From a virus, in the IMG/VR virus record IMGVR_UViG_3300026518_000051, positions 1-26,809 of that record: a DNA stretch of 26,809 nt; one strand, 5' to 3'. Made by a program: the position numbers and the translations under genes. Shown piece after piece: positions 16,345 through 22,683 of the stretch (its first letter is position 1; each line of letters opens with the position of its first letter). Below the pieces are notes generated by a model, which worked only from the letters and a program-made list of their open reading frames with translations, was not told the origin of the DNA and ran no database searches.

Positions 16345-16797
16345 TTACTCCTCACCAATATAGCTCATCGTAGCTCTATCATAATCGATATACTCAACTA
16401 CAACCTTAGCTACTGCATTAGCATTACCACTATCTACTGTAAGTGAAGCAGGAGTAATTACTAGGTCCTGAGCACCTTCAAGTAGTAATGGAGCAGCTGT
16501 TGATGCAGTGATACCTGCAGTTGTTAGACTAGTAAGTGCAGGGATAACCTCTGTACCACCTAATGTAACAGTACAAGTACCAGCTACAAACTCACTACCT
16601 GTCTCTATAACAAGAAACACATTTGTGACAACTACATTTGATGGTACAGATACTAATGTATAAGCCTCATTTGTAGCAACTGTTGCTGCAGTACCTGAAC
16701 GAAGGTCTGCTGACTCAATAGAATACGGAAGTTCTCCAACTACCGCATTCGTTTCTCTACGTCTATTGTTTTCAAATAGTCCTCTTAAATCTGCCAT
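16345..16797 (-). CDS. Capsid accessory / decoration-like protein
   Basis: 150 residues, coded one base after the major capsid gene with GGAGCTATAAG as ribosome binding site. A short charged N-terminus (ADLRGLFENNRRRETNAV) is followed by a Val/Thr/Ala-rich all-beta region (YTLVSVPSNVVVTNVFLVIE, CTVTLGGTEVIPALTSLT, AVAKVVVEYIDYD). Small beta-rich proteins directly after the capsid gene are often decoration or stabilising proteins on the capsid surface. No enzymatic motif is visible. The assignment is by position and composition. Confidence 0.6.
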   Translation of the reverse strand: MADLRGLFENNRRRETNAVVGELPYSIESADLRSGTAATVATNEAYTLVSVPSNVVVTNVFLVIETGSEFVAGTCTVTLGGTEVIPALTSLTTAGITASTAAPLLLEGAQDLVITPASLTVDSGNANAVAKVVVEYIDYDRATMSYIGEE

Positions 16798-16798
16798 C

Positions 16799-18013
16799 TT
16801 ATAGCTCCTCTACGAATGTATCGAAATAAGCTAAACCGTAAGTCATATTACCAACTTTAGCTGATTTGTAATCGCCATTCTCTGGTTTAAGGATTGTAGC
16901 TTGAGCTTGTCCCCACCATTCCATCATTGACTCAGAGTCAATACCGAAATCTTCTGAAGATTGGAATTTATAGTCTGGGTCCATACCAATACCTTCAGAG
17001 AACGCCCCTGCACCTATGATTAAACCACGATCGATAACTTTAGTACCTGTTGTAGTCTCTTTATCATATGCTTCTGTACCTTCAAACAACTCTGTACCAT
17101 CAGCTTTAACCTTAATACGTCTGAGACCAGACATTTCAACTACTGATTTACCAAGTCCGTTGTTACCAACTTCATCTTCATAACCATGGTAAGATGGTGC
17201 TTCAACGTAGATGTTGTTACCAATTCTACCAACTACACCAGAGATAGTCATATTTCCACGACCACGAACATCCGCTTGAGATAAAATTGTTTGGAACTTA
17301 CTATCTAACTTAAGGTCAGCCATTTGCTGAGCTGTACAGACAATAAGATAAGTAGGAGCTGGATTAGCACCATTGTTTGCATCACCGCCAGTATATGGAA
17401 CCATTGGGCGACGGTTACCACCGATTGACCAACCTTTACCAGTTTTAGTAGCTGTTTCGAGTTTAATCAACTCATCGTAAGTCATTACATCCCCAGCAAC
17501 TAAATCTTTAGAAGCAGTTTTACCACCTGGTAAGTATGCATGAGTAGGTTTTGAACCACGAAGATAACCTTGTCCAATATCAAAGAAGAACTGGTCATTT
17601 TGACGTATCCAGTTATCTGCAAGTTTTGAACGAGAGTCAGTGTGCTCATTGATTGATAAGTCACCAATCTCTACGCCATCAAATTTGTCCCCATTGTTAA
17701 TTGGGTAACGTAATCTTTCTGAAGTAAGTTTGTCAGAGAACTTAAGTTTAACTCCACCATAACCAAATGCTTTTTCTTTGCCCTTACGAGCTGCACCTGC
17801 ATAGTTTCCGTCATAGTCCATAACAATTGTATGTCCTGCATCGGCCGTAGAAGTTTGTGACTGTACGATAACTGCGTCTAAAGTCTTGCCCTTTAAAGGA
17901 GACCAGAAAGACTGAGATTGTTTTTGAATAATCCCCTCTTTCATCCAGTTGTTACGTATAAGTCTAGATGTGATAGGTAATTTACCTGATTGACTTGCTG
18001 CTTGTGCTGCCAT
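16799..18013 (-). CDS. Major capsid protein, N4 gp56-like
   Basis: 404 residues, matching the N4 gp56-type (DUF4043-like) HK97-fold capsid family. Seen: the N-terminal SRLIRNNWMKEGIIQKQSQS, the E-loop region with GKEKAFGYGGVKLKFSDKLT, the central NDQFFFDIGQGYLRG, MTYDELIKLETATKTG, and the A-domain portion LIVCTAQQMADLKLDSKFQT and GNNIYVEAPSYHGYEDE, then IDRGLIIGAGAFSEGIGMDP. Its size is normal for the family. It lies 11 bases after the scaffold gene and should be the most highly expressed late gene. AAGGAAAGATTAA precedes ATG 18013. Its codon use appears more regulated and GC-poor third bases are less extreme than in neighbours, as expected for high expression. Confidence 0.9.
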   Translation of the reverse strand: MAAQAASQSGKLPITSRLIRNNWMKEGIIQKQSQSFWSPLKGKTLDAVIVQSQTSTADAGHTIVMDYDGNYAGAARKGKEKAFGYGGVKLKFSDKLTSERLRYPINNGDKFDGVEIGDLSINEHTDSRSKLADNWIRQNDQFFFDIGQGYLRGSKPTHAYLPGGKTASKDLVAGDVMTYDELIKLETATKTGKGWSIGGNRRPMVPYTGGDANNGANPAPTYLIVCTAQQMADLKLDSKFQTILSQADVRGRGNMTISGVVGRIGNNIYVEAPSYHGYEDEVGNNGLGKSVVEMSGLRRIKVKADGTELFEGTEAYDKETTTGTKVIDRGLIIGAGAFSEGIGMDPDYKFQSSEDFGIDSESMMEWWGQAQATILKPENGDYKSAKVGNMTYGLAYFDTFVEEL

Positions 18014-18024
18014 TTAATCTTTCC

Positions 18025-18717
18025 TTATAAAATTTCATAAGAGCTAGACTTCTTACTATCTGCTGCTTCATGCCCAGCTAGTTTACCAATATTAGTTTGG
18101 CCTAGTCCCTCATCTGTTGGTTTAACTACTTTACCTTTATTAAGATATTTCGCAACTTCTTCTAAGTAATCGTTGAACGGCATCTCATTAATCTTCTTTT
18201 GAAGACGAGGCGGAATGTCATTCTCCATTACATCATCGGTCAACTCTATACCCGTACGAGATGTAAAATCTGCAAGTGCAGTTTGACGCTGAACTACTGT
18301 TAGGTCCTTAACGGCTTTCTCAGCCGCTTCGTCCTCTAATGTTCTTAGTTTCTGTTCAAGAGTTGCTTTAGCAGTTCTCTCATAATCAAGTTTCTTGTTG
18401 AACCATGCATCAGGGTCCGTAAGTTTCAATTCCTCAAGCTCTGCCACTTGTTCTGCAGATAGTGACACAGAATTGGATAGTTGAGACTCTAGAGCTTCCT
18501 TAGCAGCTTTGATACGTGCCAACTCTTGCTGCGTTTTAGTAAACGTAGCTTGGTGGTCGCGCGCTTTCTTTTCGGCTATTACAGCTTTTTTAAATAGCGG
18601 GTCGACGTCTTCACCGAAAAGAACTTTACCTTTATCATCTACATTCTTTAATGCCTCATTGATTTTCTCGTCAAGAGTTGGCACATGCTCTTGAGGAGTG
18701 TTTGCTTTTTCAGCCAT
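18025..18717 (-). CDS. Capsid scaffolding protein
   Basis: A 230-residue, highly charged, mostly helical protein immediately upstream of the major capsid gene, the standard place for a scaffold. Helical segments include KAVIAEKKARDHQATFTKTQ, ELARIKAAKEALESQL, and KATLEQKLRTLEDEAAEKAV, all coiled-coil-like, with a Lys-rich segment near the C-terminus (YLNKGKVVKP) as a possible capsid-binding region. It should direct assembly of the procapsid and then leave. It is the first gene of the minus-strand late operon: its ATG at 18717 is preceded by AGGGGA and the promoter at 18747-18777. Confidence 0.82.
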   Translation of the reverse strand: MAEKANTPQEHVPTLDEKINEALKNVDDKGKVLFGEDVDPLFKKAVIAEKKARDHQATFTKTQQELARIKAAKEALESQLSNSVSLSAEQVAELEELKLTDPDAWFNKKLDYERTAKATLEQKLRTLEDEAAEKAVKDLTVVQRQTALADFTSRTGIELTDDVMENDIPPRLQKKINEMPFNDYLEEVAKYLNKGKVVKPTDEGLGQTNIGKLAGHEAADSKKSSSYEIL

Positions 18718-18746
18718 ACTAATTCCCCTAAATATAGATATAATGT

Positions 18747-18777
18747 ATCATATCATAATAATCTTAAACTAATCTTA
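18747..18777 (-). promoter_or_regulatory. Main late promoter with two phased TAAGATT boxes
   Basis: On the minus strand TATGAT (18752 to 18747), preceded by TGA as an extended -10, lies 14 bp after a TAAGATT box (18766 to 18760). A second box (18777 to 18771) is 11 bp further up. The 30 bases at 18751-18780 are an inverted copy, with one mismatch, of 18937-18966 in the opposing promoter. It should drive the scaffold-to-ejection operon. Confidence 0.65.
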
Positions 18778-18909
18778 ATCGCATATCTTTGATATATGGG
18801 TCGATAATATCTCAAGATATAGATAGATTATATAGATATTATCTTCTCATATAACCTAACTATGTCATCCTGGTCTATCATTATATATAGGACTCAGGAA
18901 TTAGAAGTA

Positions 18910-18957
18910 ATTAAGATTAGATTAAGATTAGATTAAGATTAAGATTAGATTAAGATT
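18910..18957 (+). repeat. TAAGATT operator array before the RHH gene
   Basis: Five TAAGATT boxes start at 18912, 18923, 18934, 18940 and 18951. Four intervals are 11, 11, 6 and 11 bp, so boxes mostly lie on one face of the helix. Tandem short repeats just upstream of an RHH gene are typical operators for RHH autoregulation. Apart from the promoters and this array, the 279-base divergent gap holds only AT-rich sequence. Confidence 0.65.
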
Positions 18958-18970
18958 ATTATGATAAAAT
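18951..18970 (+). promoter_or_regulatory. Promoter of the RHH-terminase operon
   Basis: TAAAAT (18965-18970) with TG one base before it forms an extended -10. The nearest TAAGATT box starts 14 bp upstream (18951), the same spacing as at two late promoters, and another is at 18940. Transcription would start near 18977, followed by AAGG and the GTG of the RHH gene. Confidence 0.6.
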
Positions 18971-18996
18971 AATAAAAATTAATACAAGGTAAAACT

Positions 18997-19158
18997 GTGA
19001 GAATATCTGTATCAATCCGTGATAAGGATGAAGTAGCAATAAAGGCATTAAAAGCTATAGAAAAGAAAGCTCAAACTAATGGTATGAGCCTATCATTGTA
19101 TATTAGAAATTTAATAGTAAAGGATTATAATGGTATATATAATAGCAGACATACATAG
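18997..19158 (+). CDS. Ribbon-helix-helix DNA-binding regulator, 53 aa
   Basis: A 53-codon frame starting with GTG at 18997, with AAGG ten bases upstream, and ending TAG at 19158, so overlapping the next gene by 29 bases. The N-terminal strand MRISVSIRDKDEVAI, first helix around KALKAIEKKAQTNG and second helix MSLSLYIRNLIVKDY fit a small Arc/MetJ/CopG-type fold. Such proteins bind as dimers, inserting the strand pair into short tandem DNA repeats. The array of TAAGATT boxes starts 85 bases upstream, suggesting autoregulation and control of the opposing late promoter. Fold assignment is by pattern; the target sites are inferred. Confidence 0.7.
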   Translation: MRISVSIRDKDEVAIKALKAIEKKAQTNGMSLSLYIRNLIVKDYNGIYNSRHT

Positions 19159-19588
19159 AGAATATATGAAAATAGGTGTAACATCTAATATAACTACGCG
19201 ATTAGCTACTCTACAAAGTAATTGCCCGTTAATATTGGAAATAGTAAAACTAATTAAATTACCTGATGCATCATTAGATTATGCATTAGAGAAAGAGCTA
19301 CATAGTAATGAGCTATTAGACAAAGTACAAGGTGAATGGTTTAAATATAACAAAGAATTTATATATGATGCAATAAATATAGCTAATATAGAATTAGTAG
19401 ATACCAAACCTATAAATAAAGAATGGCCTAAGGAAAATACTGTATCTGTTATTAGATATAATAATCTTATGTTAAAATATAATACGATTAAAAAGAAGAA
19501 TTCATACTATAAACGTAAAATACTAGAACTTAAAGATAAGATTGCAACTTTAAAATACAATGAAAATTATATACTAGGAGAACTATAA
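19130..19588 (+). CDS. GIY-YIG-superfamily (T5orf172/MUG113-like) protein
   Basis: 152 residues. The N-terminal domain (1-75) reads VYIIADIHREYMKIGVTSNI, with KIG at 14-16, Arg24, Leu-Gln at 28-29, Glu54-x3-His58 and GEWF at 68-71; these are the positions expected in T5orf172/MUG113-type GIY-YIG nucleases, with Tyr3, Arg24 and Glu54 or Glu69 as likely catalytic residues. Residues about 108-145 form a Lys-rich coiled coil that may bind DNA. It lies between the RHH gene and terS and overlaps terS as TAATG, with AAAGGA as ribosome binding site. Nuclease genes next to terminase are common, either as homing-type passengers or as packaging or exclusion factors. The role here is unproven. Confidence 0.75.
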   Translation: MVYIIADIHREYMKIGVTSNITTRLATLQSNCPLILEIVKLIKLPDASLDYALEKELHSNELLDKVQGEWFKYNKEFIYDAINIANIELVDTKPINKEWPKENTVSVIRYNNLMLKYNTIKKKNSYYKRKILELKDKIATLKYNENYILGEL

Positions 19589-20085
19589 TGAATAAAGAAG
19601 AAAGAAAACTAAAAGCAGAGGCCATGCTTATGGCGGGGACACCCTCTAAGGAAGTGTCAATTAAGTTAGGTATACCATACCAGACAGTACAATCTTGGAA
19701 ACGCAAGCTAGATACAGATACCAAAGATGTTAATACAGTTGTTAAGGTAGACTCTACTACATTACATGCTGTGGCAGATAAAATACGAGAAACTGCACCA
19801 GACAAAATAGCTAATAAAGTAGACAAACTAGTGGAGGGTGTAACGTCATTGCAGACACTTGAACCTAAGTTCCATTCTGTGGTTATGAACTTACTAGAAG
19901 CTGCAGAGGAAATGAGTATGCGAAACGACCTTAGTGTAAAAGACTGGTCCATGCTGTCTAGTGGTATAGGCCAACTATATGCTAACATTTTCAATAAGAG
20001 TGGCGTTAATGTCAATGTATTAAACCAGACGCAAGTAAACAATGAGAAGATGCAGATGTTTAAGGGGAGTATGAGAAATGTCTAA
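19588..20085 (+). CDS. terS: Terminase small subunit
   Basis: A 165-residue protein overlapping terL by 8 bases and directly upstream of it. The N-terminal 45 residues carry a helix-turn-helix (KAEAMLMAGTPSKEVSIKLG then IPYQTVQSWKRKL), the pac-recognition domain in this family. Next come helical oligomerisation segments (DKIANKVDKLVEGVTSLQTL, FHSVVMNLLEAAEEMS) and a C-terminal tail (NVNVLNQTQVNNEKMQMFKG) that would contact the large subunit. It should form a ring that selects phage DNA and stimulates packaging. ATG 19588 follows AGGAGAACTATA. Confidence 0.85.
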   Translation: MNKEERKLKAEAMLMAGTPSKEVSIKLGIPYQTVQSWKRKLDTDTKDVNTVVKVDSTTLHAVADKIRETAPDKIANKVDKLVEGVTSLQTLEPKFHSVVMNLLEAAEEMSMRNDLSVKDWSMLSSGIGQLYANIFNKSGVNVNVLNQTQVNNEKMQMFKGSMRNV

Positions 20086-21664
20086 CTGGTATCTAAACAT
20101 AGCTAAGGAGGAGTTTACTAAACTCTACCCTAATGCAGATATAACTATCTTTGAGCGAGAGCCAGATAGTGATGAAGATTTAGTGGCTAACTTCCTGCCT
20201 AGTAAACTATGGAGACTTAACAACCTCTATACTATTATTAATAAGGAAGGTGTTAAAGTCCCATTTATTATGAACCGTGCTCAGCACCGTGCATACTCTG
20301 CATTGCTACAGCATCCTAGACTAATTATTCTCAAGTCACGACAGCAAGGTATCTCTACATTTTGGCTCATTAACTACTTTGATGATGCCTTATTTATAGA
20401 GGACCTTAACATTGGTATGCTTGCTCAGGGGCTTGAAGAGGCAAGTACACTACTGGAGCGGGTTAAAATCGCTTGGGATGCACTACATCCAGGCATAAAG
20501 TCCTTCCTAGGCCTACATGTAGTCAAGGACAATTCCAAGGAGTACTCTTTCAACAACGGCTCTACCATCTTCATTCGTACATCGTTCCGTTCTGCTACAC
20601 TACAGAGACTACACGTATCAGAGATGGGCAAGATATCGGCCAAGGACCCTCAGAAGGCCAAGGAGCTCATGACAGGAACTATGCAGGCGATCAAGGCAGG
20701 TAACCCCGTTGTTATTGAGAGTACGGCTGAGGGTCGCAAGAACCAATTCTACAAGATGTGGTATGATGCTGTAGACTTCGTAGGACAGCGAGACCTTAAG
20801 GCCTTCAAGCCACTCTTCCTCTCCTGGGTCGATGATCCTGACTGTATCGCCGACATACCCCAACGTATTAGTGATGAGGACCAGGCCTACTTCTCTAAGG
20901 TTGAGCATGACCTAGGCATCACACTATCGAATGAACAGAAGTGGTGGTGTATCGGCCAACGGCGTGAACTCGGCGAGAACTTCGACCAGGAGTACCCATA
21001 TAACGCTGAGGCAGCCTTCGCCGCAGTACGCGACGGAGCTTATTATGCTCGCGCCTGGACCAAAGTACGCCGTATACTACCTGATCTGTACGACCCCGCA
21101 CTATCTGTGAAAGTAGCCATGGACCTTGGTATGAATGATACTATGGTGTTAGTATTCTGGCAGGAATACTATAACTCTAATGGTGTGCTAGAACTACGAA
21201 TAGTTAAGGAATATCATAATTCTGGCGAAGGGCTACGCCATTACTATGAGGTTATACGTGACACTGGATGGGCCATTGCCAAGGTTATACTACCGCATGA
21301 TGTTAAGGTTAAAGAGCTAGGTACAGGACGTAGTAGACTAGGTATACTTCGCGAAATGGGCATGCGAAACATTAAGGTACTACCACGAACTAATAATGTA
21401 GCCAATGACATAGAACTAGTTAGACAAGCGCTGCAACATATTGTTCTAGACGAGTCTTGCAGTTATATAGACAATATGTTCCATAACTATTCCAAGCAAT
21501 GGGATGAGAGACTAAGTAGTTGGAAAGATAAGCCACTCCATGATGAATGGTCTAACCCTGCTGATGCCGTTCGTTATATGGTGGTTAGTATCTTTGGCAG
21601 TCTTAAAAGAGCTGAGAAACCTGTACGTAGAGATAGTGGCGGCGGGAAAATGTTGGCACTCTAG
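20078..21664 (+). CDS. terL: Terminase large subunit (packaging ATPase-nuclease)
   Basis: 528 residues: the DNA-packaging motor and headful or site-specific nuclease. ATPase motifs: Walker A LKSRQQGIST (residues 85-94), a Walker B-like LHVSEMG (178-184, Glu182) and the coupling motif VVIESTAEG (211-219). The RNase H-like nuclease begins near residue 345 with KVAMDLGMNDTMVLVFW (Asp349), then VILPHDVK (Asp408) and HDEWSNPADAVRYMV (Asp489, Asp496). Length is typical. Around 20560-21110 the gene is far richer in GC than the rest: I counted 28, 31 and 35 G or C per 60 bases at 20701, 20821 and 20941, against 20 of 60 at 20221. This may be a recombined segment. Confidence 0.92.
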   Translation: MSNWYLNIAKEEFTKLYPNADITIFEREPDSDEDLVANFLPSKLWRLNNLYTIINKEGVKVPFIMNRAQHRAYSALLQHPRLIILKSRQQGISTFWLINYFDDALFIEDLNIGMLAQGLEEASTLLERVKIAWDALHPGIKSFLGLHVVKDNSKEYSFNNGSTIFIRTSFRSATLQRLHVSEMGKISAKDPQKAKELMTGTMQAIKAGNPVVIESTAEGRKNQFYKMWYDAVDFVGQRDLKAFKPLFLSWVDDPDCIADIPQRISDEDQAYFSKVEHDLGITLSNEQKWWCIGQRRELGENFDQEYPYNAEAAFAAVRDGAYYARAWTKVRRILPDLYDPALSVKVAMDLGMNDTMVLVFWQEYYNSNGVLELRIVKEYHNSGEGLRHYYEVIRDTGWAIAKVILPHDVKVKELGTGRSRLGILREMGMRNIKVLPRTNNVANDIELVRQALQHIVLDESCSYIDNMFHNYSKQWDERLSSWKDKPLHDEWSNPADAVRYMVVSIFGSLKRAEKPVRRDSGGGKMLAL

Positions 21665-21717
21665 GTATTCTTGGTATTGTTGGTATTCTTGGTATGATTG
21701 GTATGATTGGTATTATT
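21664..21717 (+). repeat. Six 9-bp tandem repeats after terL
   Basis: Six nonamers of consensus GGTATTNTT run without gap from the last base of the terL stop codon: GGTATTCTT, GGTATTGTT, GGTATTCTT, GGTATGATT, GGTATGATT and GGTATTATT. The last unit is also the left arm of a hairpin. It may be a packaging or protein-binding site; in one frame it would encode a Gly-Ile-Leu run, but no start codon with a ribosome binding site precedes it. Confidence 0.75.
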
Positions 21718-21737
21718 AAATTTTATTTAATAATACC
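21709..21737 (+). terminator. 12-bp hairpin behind terL
   Basis: Arms GGTATTATTAAA and TTTAATAATACC pair perfectly around a five-base loop (TTTTA), followed by TTGAAATTTT. It is the likely end of the terminase transcript, though the T-tract is interrupted. Two small hairpins follow at 21749-21763 (GGAAAA/TTTTCC) and 21766-21779 (AGTCC/GGACT). Confidence 0.55.
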
Positions 21738-21791
21738 TTGAAATTTTAGGAAAAAAATTTTCCAAAGTCCCCCCGGACTGCCTTAACCAAA

Positions 21792-21820
21792 TTGACGCCT
21801 TGACCCTTTCTTAGTTATAT
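21792..21820 (+). promoter_or_regulatory. Sigma-70-like promoter TTGACG-17-TTATAT
   Basis: TTGACG (21792-21797) and TTATAT (21815-21820) with 17 bases between them form a good housekeeping promoter. An inverted TAAGATA box (21824 to 21818) overlaps the -10 element, so a protein bound to the box would block it. The target is the early gene block beginning at 22049. Confidence 0.55.
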
Positions 21821-21848
21821 CTTAAGAATTAAATTTAATTTAAAAATT

Positions 21849-21879
21849 TAAGATACTCTCAACCATAATGTGATATAAT
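21849..21879 (+). promoter_or_regulatory. Extended -10 promoter with one TAAGATA box
   Basis: TATAAT (21874-21879) has TG one base upstream, a strong extended -10. A TAAGATA box starts at 21849, exactly 25 bp before the -10, the position of the distal box in the late promoters; the proximal box is absent. The box also pairs in inverted orientation with 21818-21825. Confidence 0.6.
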
Positions 21880-21906
21880 ATATATAAGAAAGAACGAAGG
21901 AGCAAG

Positions 21907-21918
21907 ATGATAGAATAA
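21907..21918 (+). other. Three-codon leader ORF
   Basis: AAGGAG, five bases, then ATG ATA GAA TAA: a strong ribosome binding site opens only three codons. It lies in the leader of the early transcript about 28 bases behind the -10 element. Whether it acts as a ribosome-loading or attenuation element is not known; it may also be chance. Confidence 0.35.
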
Positions 21919-21956
21919 ACAGAAACTAGAATAAAACCTTACTAGAATAATAACGA

Positions 21957-22025
21957 CCAACAGCTTTATGTCCTTGTTGGATTTGATGGGGCCCACCTAG
22001 GTGAGTACCCACAAAATTCAACAAG
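21957..22025 (+). promoter_or_regulatory. Structured leader with alternative pairings
   Basis: CTTGTTG at 21973-21979 can pair with the upstream CCAACA (21957-21962), giving a hairpin, or with the downstream CAACAAG (22019-22025). Between them is the perfect palindrome CACCTAGGTG (21994-22003). The two pairings exclude each other and lie just before the ribosome binding site of the 22049 gene, as in a regulatory leader. No known riboswitch class is recognised. Confidence 0.4.
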
Positions 22026-22048
22026 ACCCACAGGGCAAAGGATATAAA

Positions 22049-22507
22049 ATGAAAAAGTCAGAATTAATCGCACAGGTTAACGAAGTTATCGCAGGTATTA
22101 AAGACAAAAAATTGTCAGAAGAGTTAAGTCGTATTATAAATGAGTACGGAGCAACTAAAGGTGGCAATAAAGTCGATGAACACCCACCAGTTCTTAACAA
22201 AGATGGAAGTATCAAAGAACTATGGTGTACTAAACACTTGCAATACGAACCAGTTGAGTTATTTAGAAAGTCAACTCGCGGAGCTACTGGGTATCACTAT
22301 AACTGTAAAGTTGCAGATGCTCAATGGCGTGAGATTACTAACAAAATCAACGAAACAAACAAAGCGTTATCTGAGGCATTAACAGAGGCAAACTTTGAGG
22401 AAGCCGCTAAACTCAATGAAGAGAAAAAATCTCTTGAAGCTGAGAGAGCAGCACCTTATGAGTACGATGAGGACATTGAAGCTGAAATCAACTCGGAAGA
22501 TAAATAG
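22049..22507 (+). CDS. Small zinc-site protein with C-terminal helical hairpin
   Basis: 152 residues from ATG 22049, chosen because AAAGGA lies eight bases upstream; the frame could extend to GTG 22001 but that region is the structured leader. After an N-terminal helix (LIAQVNEVIAGIKDKKLSEE) comes a probable zinc site, Cys60-x2-His63 and His83-x2-Cys86, within ELWCTKHLQYEPVELF and GYHYNCKVADAQWR. The C-terminal part (INETNKALSEALTEANFEEA) is a charged helical hairpin, ending very acidic. Phage proteins with a W-C-x2-H-x2-YEP core and similar helices exist, but I know no function for them. As the first gene after the early promoters it may be abundant. Its codon use resembles the capsid genes more than its neighbours. 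Confidence 0.8.
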   Translation: MKKSELIAQVNEVIAGIKDKKLSEELSRIINEYGATKGGNKVDEHPPVLNKDGSIKELWCTKHLQYEPVELFRKSTRGATGYHYNCKVADAQWREITNKINETNKALSEALTEANFEEAAKLNEEKKSLEAERAAPYEYDEDIEAEINSEDK

Positions 22508-22510
22508 TTA

Positions 22511-22530
22511 GGGGCCTCTTTGGAGGCTCT
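22511..22530 (+). terminator. GC hairpin after the zinc-site gene
   Basis: GGGCCTC (22512-22518) pairs with GAGGCTC (22523-22529) around TTTG, with one G-U pair. Only two or three T follow, so it may be a weak terminator or an mRNA 3'-end stabiliser that separates the abundant first gene from the following small genes. Confidence 0.5.
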
Positions 22531-22569
22531 TAAGGTGTCTATCACCACATATTAACACAAAGGCTACTT

Positions 22570-22683
22570 ATGACTACTATGCATACAGTATTAGTCATAG
22601 TATTTATACTAATTGCTATCTTCTTAGTAATACCTAAAATGATACGCAATATAGTAGACTATGAAAGGAAAAATCGTGACTGA
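22570..22683 (+). CDS. Single-pass membrane miniprotein, 37 aa
   Basis: ATG 22570, with AAAGG seven bases upstream, opens a 37-codon frame. Residues about 6-24 (TVLVIVFILIAIFLVIPKM) are one transmembrane helix, followed by a basic tail (RNIVDYERKNRD) that would stay in the cytoplasm. The stop overlaps the GTG of the next gene (GTGACTGA), which suggests coupled translation. Early single-pass miniproteins of phages often act on host membranes or exclusion, but nothing here shows a specific role. Confidence 0.65.
   Translation: MTTMHTVLVIVFILIAIFLVIPKMIRNIVDYERKNRD

Noticed and set aside
18910-18957. CRISPR-like array
   Set aside because: Repeat units are too short and have no unique spacers; they fit operator boxes better.
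19530-20042. 170-codon minus-strand frame over terS
   Set aside because: It is a shadow of terS and the GIY-YIG gene; it has no ribosome binding site and no neighbouring genes on that strand.
20473-21101. Several overlapping frames on both strands within terL
   Set aside because: They are open because of the locally high GC; all terL motifs lie in the main frame.
21664-21740. Hydrophobic Gly-Ile-Leu peptide coded by the 9-bp repeats
   Set aside because: No start codon with ribosome binding site; a frameshift out of terL would be needed and no slippery site is visible.
22001-22048. GTG 22001 as start of the zinc-site protein
   Set aside because: The extra codons lie in the structured leader with no ribosome binding site, whereas ATG 22049 has AAAGGA at proper distance.
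22661-22675. ATG 22661 as start of the 77-residue gene
   Set aside because: No ribosome binding site; the AAAGGA lies behind this ATG and fits GTG 22676.
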